From positions 186,001 to 250,000 of the forward strand of contig JAJNNY010000013.1 in the NCBI GenBank assembly GCA_022453515.1: a stretch of 64,000 nt of DNA, read 5' to 3'. Numbering within the stretch: position 1 is the first letter of the stretch; every line of letters begins with the position of its first letter. Of this stretch, positions 10,094 through 22,294 are shown one piece after another. The DNA is from Astrocystis sublimbata. Lineage: Eukaryota > Ascomycota > Sordariomycetes > Xylariales > Xylariaceae. A program made the position numbers and the translations under genes. Under the pieces are notes generated by a model. It made no database searches. It saw only the letters and a list, made by a program, of their open reading frames with translations, and had not been told where the DNA came from.

Positions 10094-12993
10094 CGTTAGT
10101 TTCTCAAATCGTTGCGTTAAGATTTGGAACAGTTCATTTGACTCCGGCTCGCTTCAATCGGACTAAGAATGCGGACTACTATGTTTCGACTATTTCCGAC
10201 TCGACTCTACAATACAGTAATACAGCTTACCTTATCACTCTCAACATCGACTCGACATGGCGGCGGGGAGTAACTAGTGTGGCCATCCAATCAGGAAAAG
10301 GCGCTTCGCTCTCCATAAGATAAGCTCCTTGCGTCGCCTACCTAATGAGCAAACAAAGACTTGAGATCAGACAAGAATCATTTGCATCTACCGGCCGTCG
10401 GTTCGATAAAGTCACATAAAATTCATTACTGAGGTCAAGTCGAGATGCCGACTAACTTGTCTCAAACTTACTGAGTTCGTAAATGTGAGCGGCACACTTC
10501 GCAGCTTCTGTCTCTGCTGAAATGGCCAGCCCAACACCGCGTTTTGGAGAGTGTTGAAAAAAACAACCATTCGTCATAACAGTTCTCCCCTTGCTTGAGC
10601 TGATGGTGATACTGCCGGGACCTCGATTCCCTAGGTACTCACGGCAAAATGAGGAATAGCCGCGCTAGGCGGGCTCGACGCAAGGCAACAGTTTGCGATG
10701 CGCTGAAGGAAGGAAGCAATTTCTGGAATGCATGCAAGCTGCATGCACGCCATCTCTCCCTCCGTCCCTCCCTTGAATGATACATAGACGAATTGCAACA
10801 CCCCACCCGTTCGAGATAGCTCATTTCACGTTGACTACAAACCGAATTTCTGTTTCCCGCTTTGCATGCAAGCCTGGGCTGACGTGGTTATTAAAAAAGA
10901 AACCGTACGTCAAGGTGTAAACCCAATGCCGGCTACACGCTGCACTTCTTGATCACATGACGCCTGTTCCAGATTGTGGCAGATGTCATTTTGGTATAGA
11001 CTTTATTTTCTTATCGCCATGGCTTGATCTAAGACGTGAGCAGGCTGTCAGGAAAATGAAATCTGCGAGTCTTGTAGGTAGGTATGTTTCAGCTAAGATC
11101 TTACTCAGAAACTGAAAAAGCCTACGCATACAGGCCCTGTATGCACGTACGAGAGGTACATGACACAGACGTTCGTGGCTTGACATGCTGAGACCCTACG
11201 CAGACGATAATGCCAACCACATCGATTAGACTGCGCATCGTTGTCTGGAAGCCCACACGCAGCCACAGCCGTGATTTCGTGCATGGCCAGCTAACGGCGC
11301 TTACGGTTCGGTTCATCCGTTCCAAAAGTCGTTCCACTTTCCCACACATGCTATGTACACACCGGGTCTCGTCCGGTCTCAGTGAAATCGATAGTCATGT
11401 TCGAGATCCAGCTGAAAGATGCACGAAATCGACATCTCGGTCGAGACATTATCGGCATTCGGTCCCATTGGCTCGCATTGAATCCGAGGTCAAAACCCCC
11501 GAGTGACAGATCGCGCGTGCCTGTCCCTGGGAACCGGATGTCAGTTTCTGTATTTGTATGGTTGGCCCTTTGTGGCTTGACGATTAATTCCCCAGCGGAG
11601 AAAAATAATCGGGATTGGTTCCTGTTCGGTCAGCGGCCGGCTTTGATAGACAGGGCGATAAGTCATCGCCTCTGGTTGAGAACATCGGTAATTAGCTGGC
11701 CAAGTACATTGTAGACATTTGAGCCTCCAATTACCCCACCCTCTTCTTCTATTGGCCGTATACCACCTTAAGAAGTTTGATATCACAACGACCTCGACAG
11801 TGAAAAAGGGGCAAGATCAACTTGAATCATCGATCTAGACAAGACTCGAGCTGGGGATATCGCCACCTAGACAGAGGGGGGTGGATACTAGGACTGCCTG
11901 TCTTAAGATATATGATTCCGAGACATGATACTTGTTGTCGGCAGAGGCGGGGTTGGGTGCCAAGTCAGCGCGAGACAGCTCTCTAGATAGTATGTCCTGT
12001 CATAACTGTTGGCTGGGGCGTAGTCTTTGTGATCATAATCCTACCCTTATCCCTTGATTTCTTTCCTTCGCATTGTGTACAAACGCGGAGAGATGATTCT
12101 AAAATATACCGAGCAAAGTTTGCCGATCAGCCATGCATGTGTGAAATGACATTATTCCCATGTGTGCAGAGATAAGCTTAAGAGTCTCGAGTCCCCAGCC
12201 GAGAGTTGGACGCGGACTTACTGCTCCATGGTTACATAGGATAATGCAAAATAATCTGCAACCCGATCCTGACACCCCGAGTGGCTTTCGAAACCATGTG
12301 CAGATCAGCATCGGGCCCGATTTCGATACATTTATCTTTGATTCTTCATCGTGAAGTTCCAGCTGGCACCCCAGAAGAGAAAATTCAGGATCATTGTCTC
12401 TGAATCCCCGCAATTATGATCATATCGCATGGCGTGAGACCTATATCGTTCAAAGTGATGACAAGTTGCGAACCACGAAAAGCAACAGCGCTGGTGCTAA
12501 AGATGCAAATGTTTCCGACACCGTGTGCTCAGAAGTCCTTGAGGACCGGCAGTGACTACTGCTATTGCCGGTCCTATCTTCAGGGTTTTGTTTTGTTTGA
12601 GAGTTTGGCGTCACTCATTATCTGATGAAGGTCCTGGCTGAGGATCCTATTAGTCCACTGTAACAAGATTTGCCACCGCTATGTAACTCGACAATCTCTC
12701 CAATGCATCCTAGGGACAGCCAAATAACACGCTGTCGATGTGTTCATTGCACTTGGAAAGCTAGAGAGTGACATGTTGTGAGGGAAAGCATGTTTTTGAG
12801 ACCTGAAATTCGTAGGAGGGCATGGCGTCATTTTTCTCTTCATTATGATTCATGTTCCTTCGAGGGCTCTAGCTAAAAGTACAGTCTTGGTACATTAGAT
12901 ACAGGTTTGGTGTACACAGGTTACAGGTCTTTTACTCTTTTACGACAAGAAGTTGATAGACGCACCCCGAAGACAAGGCATGGTGCCACAATA
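10094..12993. other. Gene-poor region, 2.9 kb
   Basis: Only short overlapping open frames on both strands, none with recognisable motifs or plausible splicing partners. Partial TACCTAGG-type motifs occur near 10631 and 11076. No transposon ends, tRNA or rRNA were recognised. A lineage-specific gene or a non-coding RNA cannot be excluded. Confidence 0.4.
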
Positions 12994-14844
12994 CTAGATC
13001 AACGCCTGGCCCATATACATACTCTCCCTGACTTCGGCAACGATATCGCGTCGGTCATCCTTGCCCACTAGTACAACGCCTCGTCCTCGTCGACCCATGC
13101 GTCCAGCGCGGCCGAGACGGTGAATGAAGTCAATAGTGGTATGAGGTACGTCGTACAGAATGACGTGTCGGACAGCGAGCGTATCGATGCCCCGAGATGC
13201 AAGGTCAGTAGCCACAATGACTTTGGTATTGGCTAGTGACCGTCGACTTGGCGTGGGAGCGTTGGCGGGAACCTTGGCCTTCATCGGTTCATTGGAGGTA
13301 AAGGAAGCCAGGGTTTCGGATTGGCGTGATTCTTCAGTATCACGGTGTAACGCCACTGCGTCGATGCCCTTGGAGATAAGGTACTCGGCCACCTCTTGGG
13401 TCTTCTCCCTCTCATTCACAAAGACCATGATGCGCTTGATCTCGATCTCGCCAGGGATAGGACCTTCGTGACGAGCGGCGTCCTTGCCGATGGACCAGAT
13501 GGCGTCGGCACAAGCCAGGTCTTTGTTGTTGCGATATGGGTCTTTTGACACGTCGATAACACCCAGCTGCACACGGCGGGGAATGGCATGCAGGTTTGGG
13601 GTCGTGATGCGGGTCATGCTCGGGAACTCCTTGGCAAGATAGTTGTCCAGCCGCTTGGGGATGGTGGCGGAGCAGAGTACAAGTTTCTGGACCGAGGGCA
13701 AGGCGCGGTCCAGAATGGACGTGGTCACGGGCGCAAAGCTGCGGTCGAAGAGCGAGTCGGCCTCATCGATGACAAGATGAGAGACGCGAGACAGAATGTT
13801 GGGGTCCGAATCGGCCATGGACGCGAGCAGATGCGGCGTAGTAACGAGAAGATCTATACCCCGCGGCGAGTACATGGTGCCCTGTATCACCCTGGCAGAA
13901 ACGTTGGCGGACAAGAGAGTGGCCTTAAACTTGGCAGCATGTGAGATAGACTTTGCGACAGCGCCGACCTGGTCGACCAGCTCGGCGGTAGGCACGAGAA
14001 CGACGACGCGGGGGCGGGCTGTGGTGGGATGGGGCTCGAATTCACGTGGCCCTCGGTACCCAGGCTCGCTCATGGCGGCCCTCTGCTTCTCAAAAGCTTC
14101 ACGGTAGGCGGTGATATCGGCATCGTTGGCCTCGGCCTCCTTCATGGCATGGACGGCGGGCAGGAGGTAGGCGAGAGTCTTGCCGGAGCCGGTCTCGGCG
14201 GCCAGCAGGAACTCTTGCCTGCCCGACCTGGAAGTCTCGGCCTTCGATCTGCGGCGGCCCAGGTCCTGTCCCAACAGCGCCGGTATGGCCAAGCGTTGGA
14301 TGGGTGTAGGCTTGATGTCGACCATGCCTTTCAGGATGTCGTCTGGTATGGCTGTCTTGAGCGTAGGGGACAGCTCGAGCTGGTCAAACGATTCGACCTC
14401 AGTGATGCTGGCCTTTGTGCGTGTCCGCTGGCCGTAGGATATGGAGGTGAGCGAGTTCTGCATCTTCATAGCCTTGATCCTGCGGTCATCCCCCCTGCTG
14501 CTAGCCTTGTGGTCTCTGTCCCTGTTGCTGCTCCTGCTGCCGCCCCTGTGGTCTCTGTCGTTGCGCGGGGTGGATCGCGCAGGTCGCCTCGGGGGATCGT
14601 CGCGCAGGCGGGCGACAGTCTGGTTCATGCCACCGAAGGGGCCCTCGGAAGGCCTCCGGCGAGGCTTGCTGGCGTTGGTGTCATCGTCGACTCGTCGGGG
14701 GGCGCGTGCGACACGATCCGACAGGACCATTCGCGAGGGGCTGGCCTTGGCGCGTCCGGAGAACAGTCGCTGGGAGAGGGACCGTGTCGTCGCTGTGAAC
14801 AGGCAAGAGGGGCAGATGGGTCGCGGGCCCAGTGCAGCCATCAT
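12994..14844 (-). CDS. mrh4: Mitochondrial DEAD-box RNA helicase MRH4
   Basis: Single exon, 616 aa. The start could be at either of two adjacent Met codons (14844 or 14841). The N-terminus ([20 protein letters not shown]) looks like a mitochondrial targeting sequence and is followed by about 100 Arg/Asp-rich residues. Helicase motifs appear in order: Q motif PTPIQ (about 180), Walker A AETGSGKT (216-223), [18 protein letters not shown] (360-363), SAT (392-394), a C-terminal domain with [11 protein letters not shown], and motif [13 protein letters not shown]. Yeast Mrh4 helps assemble the large subunit of the mitochondrial ribosome. The linkers inside the first RecA domain, with charged inserts near 198-208 and 236-272, are typical of filamentous-fungal copies. 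Confidence 0.93.
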   Translation of the reverse strand: MMAALGPRPICPSCLFTATTRSLSQRLFSGRAKASPSRMVLSDRVARAPRRVDDDTNASKPRRRPSEGPFGGMNQTVARLRDDPPRRPARSTPRNDRDHRGGSRSSNRDRDHKASSRGDDRRIKAMKMQNSLTSISYGQRTRTKASITEVESFDQLELSPTLKTAIPDDILKGMVDIKPTPIQRLAIPALLGQDLGRRRSKAETSRSGRQEFLLAAETGSGKTLAYLLPAVHAMKEAEANDADITAYREAFEKQRAAMSEPGYRGPREFEPHPTTARPRVVVLVPTAELVDQVGAVAKSISHAAKFKATLLSANVSARVIQGTMYSPRGIDLLVTTPHLLASMADSDPNILSRVSHLVIDEADSLFDRSFAPVTTSILDRALPSVQKLVLCSATIPKRLDNYLAKEFPSMTRITTPNLHAIPRRVQLGVIDVSKDPYRNNKDLACADAIWSIGKDAARHEGPIPGEIEIKRIMVFVNEREKTQEVAEYLISKGIDAVALHRDTEESRQSETLASFTSNEPMKAKVPANAPTPSRRSLANTKVIVATDLASRGIDTLAVRHVILYDVPHTTIDFIHRLGRAGRMGRRGRGVVLVGKDDRRDIVAEVRESMYMGQALI

Positions 14845-16858
14845 CGTGGCGGCCTCGAAGCGAGCTGCGGTGGGCGTGTGTTGCCCTGACCGTGTGATGT
14901 CTGATGCTGTGTCGCTGCTTGCTCTTGCTGTCTTGCTTCCCGGTTTTCTTTTTTTGCGACGGCTCCACCCAATGGCAATTGCTCCCCAGAAACTTTATGG
15001 TGGGCTGCGGCAGGCGAGCAGGGATTTCCCTCTGCTTCCGGGCAGTAAAGTGGGAAGTGCGCTAATGACGCAACTAACCTAAAGAACCTCATGGCCCGTG
15101 CTCCATTTCCTAGATAGGCAACTCGTTGACTGCTTGACTCGGTGTCATTCGCTGAATGCGCTCAACCTTACCTTTAGGCATTTCATAGGCATGTAGGTAC
15201 CCTTAGTATGCACTGAATGGCCCGACCAGGTCGCTTAGCATCGTTTTTTGTTTACATTTCATATTGGAGATGAGTATATTGTTGTTAGTCTTATGTGCAC
15301 TTAGTCCTTTCATAGGGCGTGGACTTTTACGTCTTTTTCTAGTTTTTTTTTTTGTTTTTCCCTTTTTAGCGATATTATTTTATATGGCTCTCTTCCACTC
15401 TCACACTTGAATTCACTTACAGGGACCAGTGCCTGGTATCGATGGAATTGAACAACTTGCCACTCGCAATTGATCTAGCCCACAACACACAACACACAAC
15501 ATGACCGGCAAGCGGGAAGCGGGAAGCATGAGGGAACGATGCATGCATTCGGGCGCTGTTTGTTCACAGATACCTAGGTAGGCTAAGAAACGCCACTACG
15601 CGTCATCACCTCCTCGAATACGCTTCGAGTCGACGTGTCCACGATTCATCTTAGCTTTTCTTGAACGTAGAAAGCTGGCCTTTGGTTCGCCGTAGATTTC
15701 AGATGGGTGCCAAGGCTCAGGGGCAGACTCAGGCCGGTTGAAGCATGCGGGCGGTTGCGTGGCGGTTGGCATCGTGACACTCCCCTCATGGGCTTTGATG
15801 CAACTTCACTTCTAGAGCGTTGAGACAATGCCCTACTCGAATTTTAACGCCTGCCGCCCTATGCTTTCCTTGCAACGAGGTCGTGAACACGACAACCATG
15901 GATGCATACCCGTGAACCGGCAATGTTGACGATGTGGATCAAGAAGTGGCGCGGGGATGATACACATGCTTCCCCTAGGTAGTATCCCATATGTACCCGA
16001 AGACCTGCCGAGACTTCTTTTTCTTTTCCTACCAGATTCGCTTATGAGTATACGTATGTCAAAAAGCCACCCGTGGCAGAGGGTCACTGCGTGTAGATCT
16101 ATCATCCATCTACTGTAGGCAAGATCGAAGTAAGAACCTTAATCAAAGTTTACCCCGGATTTGGGTAACCCCGCCACGGCAAATTCGTTGAAAACGCCAT
16201 GGCTTGCTCTGCGTTACACTGACTTGGCGAGATATTGCAAATGCCAAGAATGAAAAGCGTCGCCATCGAAATGACCTCAGACATAGCTCGTGTACATAAT
16301 ACCCAGGATGTCAAGTGGCAATGAATGTTGGTAATATGCGCAATCGAGAGATTCTCGGGCTGAACGGCACAGGCGCCAGTCTGAAGATTCCTTCGGTGTG
16401 CATCGTTTGATATTGGCTACAATTGTGCTGCTTGTAGTCCGTTTCCCCCTTTTTCCTACCCTGATTATGTAATACCACAGAGTCGCCCTGGACCACGTGA
16501 CTTGATGTGAGCGTATTGAACACCAACAAGCCTGCGGATCCACCCTTTGAAGCTCGGCGCCGAGATACTAGGCAACTGGTAAACAGTCTTCATCGTTGAG
16601 CCATGGCTTCTTGAGACGTAACATGCGTACAACTTGTCTATCCTCTCTGAAACGAGTGGCATATGTACATAGCAGTTGTATTTTGGTGATTTGAAACAAC
16701 CACCTCGATTAACAATTGCCTCTCTCTCGCCGTTCGCGAAATATATCTCACGATACCTAACATTGCCCTTGAATCTTGATCCGGGAACTTTATACAACTA
16801 AACCTGCCGTGGCATATTGCCGAACTGCTTTTCATCAAACCAAGTCACACCGGATGAC
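14845..16858. other. Intergenic region upstream of MRH4 and the histidine phosphatase
   Basis: About 2 kb between two divergent genes. It contains one perfect TACCTAGGTA palindrome at 15571-15580, a half copy near 15976, and a T-rich tract at about 15331-15367. No gene is recognised. Confidence 0.45.
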
Positions 16859-17921
16859 ATGTCTTTGGAAGTCATATATGTAGTCCGTCATGGGGTAAGA
16901 GTTTTCGAGGACGTTAGCAACTTAGCAATGTTAGCATCCTGCATTGGTTCGACGCCTCATCCCTCCCTCTTCTCGTCCTGTGCTGTTATGGACTCTAGGC
17001 TTACTTCCCCGCCAGTTCCGGTCATCGTGGAGTGTCGATCATCTCACCGGGACCTATACGCCGCACATTCGATCACCGACAGGCTTGCCAACGGATCCAG
17101 CACTCACGTCCCACGGTGTTGAACAAGCCAGCGAGCTAGCTTCCCATTTGTCAGGTCTCTGTCCGCCAATAGATGAGGTCTATTCCAGCCCGTACTACAG
17201 GTGTTTGCAGACAATATCCCCCTTCATCTCACAACGCACTGCTGCATCAAGCAAAGTATCATCCCCTTGCCCTTGTCCGAGCATCCGTGTAGAGCCTGGA
17301 CTGAGTGAATGGTATGGTCGAGCTCGCTTTGAGCATCCTACATTCGCTCCCCTTGACCATTTGCGCACATTTTTCGCCGGTATTGACCCAAAATATGTTT
17401 CTTTACCTGCGCCTCGACGCCGTGGCGAATCGATACCGGAGCTTTACGAACGTGTCGCTTCCTGCATACAAACTATCATTGCGCAGTGTGACCGGGAAGG
17501 GAAACAAGCAGTTCTCATCTCGACCCATGCCGCTGTTGTAATTGCCCTTGGGCGTATACTTACCGGTGCCGTGCCGGAAGATCCCAGCGTGGAAGACTTT
17601 CGAGCGTTCACTTGTGGTCTAAGCATGTACCAACGTCAAGGGTCCAACCCGGAGTGCTTGGTCAATGACATGCCAAACACAGCCAGGAGTGAGGTACCGA
17701 GAAAAGCAAGCACACAACATGGCATGCAAGCGACAAACACGCCACATCCCCTCAGTCGCCCTGCATTAGATTCGCACGGGATTGGGAGATCCGGTAGGAC
17801 CCAAGAACCTGGTTTTGCTTTATCAAGCAATTGGTCATGTGCGGTCAACTCTGATTGTAGTTTTCTGCAAGGTGGCGAGGAGCGTGGCTGGTACATCCCC
17901 CTCCCCTTTCCTACGCCTTAA
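16859..17921 (+). CDS. Histidine phosphatase (phosphoglycerate-mutase-like) family protein
   Basis: Two exons, 16859-16894 and 17016-17921, over a 121-nt intron, giving 313 aa. The 36-nt first exon encodes MSLEVIYVVRHG, which contains the RHG signature with the phospho-accepting His. The remaining catalytic residues are within YSSPYYRCLQT, GLSEWYGR and ISTHAAVVIALG, the second catalytic His. The C-terminus CAVNSDCSFLQGGEERGWY is characteristic of a fungal subgroup related to the yeast proteins YOR110W (TFC7) and YNL108C. These are histidine-phosphatase-fold proteins whose substrate is unclear. The residues between about 215 and 275 are variable. Probably cytosolic or nuclear. Confidence 0.88.
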
Positions 17922-20900
17922 TTCGTCGGTCGTGATTCATTCGGCTGACAAAAGCGCAGGAAATTTTCTGGGGATGAATCATTCATCGAAGCTGGCGTGG
18001 GGGGCTTTCAACTATTGCCTTTAACATCCGACGATGGCAATGCTCATTCAAAACTGTGAATTAGAACAGACGCTCCATGTCTCAAGATACCCTATGTGCT
18101 GACTACCGGTCTAAGTATCTCTAGTTCAGCCTCAAATGCAGACTAATCAAGTATTGCGCCATGACATGCGATTAAGTTGAGATGCAGCAACATGTATAGT
18201 CCTTTTTGCAAGAGAAGAAGACAAACATGAACGACCAGTACCATGTGGAATGCAAACCGTACACGGCAATGGAGTGGATACTGGTACCTCGATGCTATGT
18301 AAAATCCCATGCCGTCATTATCCCGCCAGATTGACCAAGCTTGATGGTTATCGCATACTGTTGCCATTCACTCACTCACAATGCAGCGGTTTACGGAGAC
18401 TAAGACACTGCATAGGTGTGAATTGTTGAGACGGTTAGATCTATCGGTGCCACTGAATATTGCAGTAATAGTCAAATCTTCCGCTGTTACGCGACTGTCT
18501 CACTCCCAGTACGGTGTAAGGTCGAGATTGGATACTCGCCAGTGGTAGTGACCTGTGCTTCAGCTCGGCCACTTCGATCAAGTATGACAAGCACCGTTGT
18601 TTGACAGTACTGGTATATGTCCAACCCTATCTGATACTTCATCTACAGGTAGTAAATGTTTGACCCTCACGAGCCGTTCTCGAGCTCAAGTTTCGGTGAG
18701 AAGCATCCATTACCAAACGTTGACAAAAGGAAATGAAATGAAAAGCACTAGTCGCATGTTGCTGCTAAACTAGGGATACATCAATCATCTTGGTTCTGCA
18801 ATAACGCCCAAGGCTTGCATAGGTAGCCACAGAATGGCATACAACACCAAGTGCCTAGGCAAGTCGAGATTGCCGCTCATGTTATACGTTAGAAGTAACG
18901 GTCCATATTACACACAACCACAACGGTCGGCAGTTGCTCACGAACACGTAGGAGAGCCGTGCTGAATCATATTGTCTAGGGCAACTCGGGAAGTCGGGGT
19001 ATTGTTACGGGTATAGTTTGCCGCACTACGCGACAGCGACAGCGATGCGCACACTCCGTGCCCTAGTACTGTCTGAAATGCATGTATGGCGACACAACTT
19101 TTCTGGGGCACATTGTAGAACGTGAATGATCCCCAAGATATGACAGCAGCCAGTTTCAGCTATCATCCGACTTGCCTCGTCAAGTCTGTCCCTAGCTGAA
19201 TCTTTCAAGAGAAGTCAATAAGTACTTACCTACACCTAGGCAACAGGCTCACCTGGTGGTTGACGTTGCAGGTTGTGTACTATCCAATATTTGACTGCAC
19301 ATCTGACACATGCATTGATATCGACTACTTACTTGGCTACTTTGTCTCTATTCAACTACCTACTAATATCACCCAACAATATGCACCTACAGTACCTAGG
19401 AATATATTATCACAGTGGACTGGACTGCGGCCGCTCTGGCAAGCAACCGAGCACCCGAGGTATTACCAGGCTATCTGTTCGTCGCCTCAATGGAGTTAGC
19501 GTGGTGGTCCAATAGTTAAGCGCTGATGTTAGGAAACGATCTGTCAAGTGGTGATGGTCTGCATCCACACCATCGTGGTGGAAATTTGCCCAAGATGGCT
19601 AGCTGGAACATCGATGATCACTTCGTAAGATCCGTTGTCGAAGACTGGGCTGGAGCATGGTTTCCTATTGCATTTTGGCATCAATCTAGGTCCATGCATG
19701 GGCGACATCTTGGCTGCAAACAAGGCGCAAAGAGCTAGCGTCGCATTGCATTTCTTAATCTTCCTCGAGAAGTCGAGCCGAGGATCGTGACCCCAGCGGC
19801 CCCCGGAGCTAGCCAACCAATCACGTAACCATGCTCTTTGACCTCGACGCCAACAACAACAATAACCTCAGGCCTGAACAGTTGGAAGTCATTTTGGGTC
19901 ATTAGTCTGTCCAGATAAGCCCTCACAAGGCTCACATGGGTGATATAGGAATGATGCTGGGTGGCGGCCGCACAGGGCTGTTGGCTTTGCTCAAAAGGAA
20001 ATATACCCTGCCTTGCTAGATATCCGGCTCTGTGGTGTAAATGACAGATAATTGCTTGCCATGTTACTATTCTCCGGCCGCCTCCACTATTCCCATCACC
20101 TCCTTGCAGATTGCACTCATTAGTCTGTGATCCCGGCGCTTTATAGCCAATTCCATTGGCTACAAGGTCCCGACAGACTGGAATTGCCTCCCATATAGGA
20201 TGAGAAACCAAATAGTCTAGAGGTTGCAGAGCACTAATTATAATGTAGATATGCAACTTGAAGGCACAGTGCAAAAGTACACGATGATCGATCGAGTCTA
20301 CGATGCCATTTGATGTGTTAGTCAATGTCTCACTTCGAGGACCCTACAATACAACAGCAGTAGTTTGATATATGCAGTGCAACTGACTATTGACTTTTGA
20401 CGCGAATCAGTATGCGAAGTGTACGTACCGCAGGCCTGGCCATTTAACAGTTTTAACTATAGACCCCCTTTGCGCGATCCATGTGCCAATCAGTGCCACT
20501 GAGGCTTTACAGGTGCGGTATAACTACCTAGGTACTACAAACGGACCGGGGTATACTAGCTACCGTTTCTCTGTCCGAGACAAGTCAGGCCAGTGGCCAG
20601 TGCCGTTGTCTCTCACCTCCACGATTCCCAAGATAGGTCTGCTCGTTAGTAGTACTGCCTCAAACCGTTTCTACCCCGGGGGGTCCAGTTACATCGATCA
20701 CCCCCATGGGATGCGAAGCCAGCCCCTCACAGAATGTAACTAAAGTATCTGGCTGTTGGTTGAGGTACTATCTTAACCTGCCCGTTCAAATCGCTATTGC
20801 CCAGTCTATAAATACTATCCCTATCCCCTACTTCGATGTGACATAGGCGGTTTACATCGCTCGAGACTTCCATCACCACTTCTTTGTTGCACTACACTAT

Positions 20901-20930
20901 CCATACAACTTCCCAAACCCAGCATTCGTC
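17922..20930. other. Gene-poor region, 3.0 kb
   Basis: The largest gap in the window. A 196-codon open frame on the minus strand (19735-20325) has no motif and low-complexity, stop-poor composition, so I do not call it a gene. It contains a TACCTAGGTA palindrome at 20525-20534 and a TATA box at 20807. No transposon was recognised. Confidence 0.4.
20807..20814 (+). promoter_or_regulatory. TATA box
   Basis: TATAAATA, 117 bp upstream of the ATG at 20931. The pyrimidine-rich CATCACCACTTC-like stretch that follows fits a fungal core promoter. Confidence 0.5.
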
Positions 20931-22294
20931 ATGGCTATTACAAATGCGTTAGGTTTGACTGAGCGACGGCCTGGATGGCGATCTACCAGGTCTCCCCAAG
21001 CTACCGCCATCCCACAGTCCCCAAATGGCCTAAATCGTCAAGTGCAAAGAGTGCCCATCTCTCCTGTCTCCGTCAAGACAGAAGATAACAACAACCCTCC
21101 TCGTACAATGCTCACTTTCAGGGACATTCCGACAGGCTCTCTGAAGCGGAAGTCCGAAGACCACAGCAATGTTAGTGAAAGGACATTAGCTGCATACCCT
21201 GGCAACCGAACCCAACCCTTGGCTCATAATTTATCTTCTCAAATACAGATTATTGTTCCACAATGGACACCGATGGCTAGTCCAGAGCCAAGCGAGTGGT
21301 CCACAAGCCCGCCTCCTGTACAAGACCTTATCACAGATAAGCTCAACTGTCTCCGACTAGAGAGGCTCAAATCTCTCCCAACAGAGCAAAACTCGGTGCC
21401 TCTTCCACCACTCGAGGCTCTCTGCATCAGTAGCCGGACCACTCTGGCTCAGGAAGCAGGTCGTCGGTTGGCATCCTTCCGACACCAGCACTTCCAGCCG
21501 CCGATACCCCTGAGGCAGCGTCGGGTAGCTAAAAGGGCACGCACGTCGGCTGCTAAACCCCCGCATAACAACCTGAAGTACCTTGTGGAGGAATTAGACT
21601 TCATCAGGTACCAGCGCGTGGACTGCGGGCTGAAGTGGGAGCTGGTCGAGGCAGCCTTCCATGAGAAGTTCCCTACGAACGAGTTCCCGCTGCCGCGCAA
21701 CAAGGACGGTCTCCAGGGCGTCAATTACCGGCAGAACAATGTCCTGCCCAGAATTGAGGACGGCGAGTTGGTCTTCATGGACAACGGACACGTCGATGTT
21801 GCGAGTGTCAAGACGAGATTCCAGACCGAGAACAAACATCTCTATACACTCGTCTACCTGTACCCGGACCGGGCCATGAATTATTGGTGGGTGTCGGATG
21901 CCGAACGCTACCGCGCACGCACTCTAAGTAAGCCCCTCTTTTACTACTCTCTTCTCTTGCCTTTTCCCTTTTTCTGTATTTTACTGTACACTATTAATAC
22001 ATCCAAACATAAACTCCTTTTTGTTTTGACTGGATAATTACAAGTTCTATCTCTTCTAGATGAGATCTGAAGCTGACTAGTCCCATAGACGTGTCGAGGC
22101 AGGAAGCATTAGAAAGGGAACGTCTCACGGCTATAGAGCGAGGGACCTATGTCGAGACTCTGCCAACGGAGGAGCCATGCGGGTGCTGTCCTACCAAGGA
22201 CCGCGACAGGACCCCGAAGAAGAAAACCCCCTGCCGCAAGAATCTCTACTTGCTGAAACCGAGAAGACTCTCCGTAACGCGTGCAAGGCTGTAG
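20931..22294 (+). CDS. Fungus-specific protein of unknown function with possible helix-turn-helix domain
   Basis: Two exons, 20931-21927 and 22089-22294, over a 161-nt intron, giving 400 aa. An earlier acceptor inside the intron would give an immediate stop, so the CATAG acceptor at 22088 was chosen. It continues an open frame for 68 codons. The N-terminal half is Pro/Ser-rich and disordered. Residues of about 220-330 look folded: YLVEELDFIRYQRVDCGLKW, then an Arg/Lys-spaced helix, GLQGVNYRQNNVLP, then YLYPDRAMNYWWVSDAER. I recall similar modules, with a Myb/SANT-like spacing and a YPERAM..WV ending, in uncharacterised Sordariomycete proteins. The C-terminus carries a small Cys cluster (CGCCPTKDRDR...PC). 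No function is assigned. A DNA-binding role is only an inference. Confidence 0.7.

Noticed and set aside
19735..20325. 196-codon open frame on the minus strand in the 3-kb gap
   Set aside because: No recognisable motif, an odd His/Cys/Ile-rich composition, and no splicing partner. It is more likely a chance open frame.
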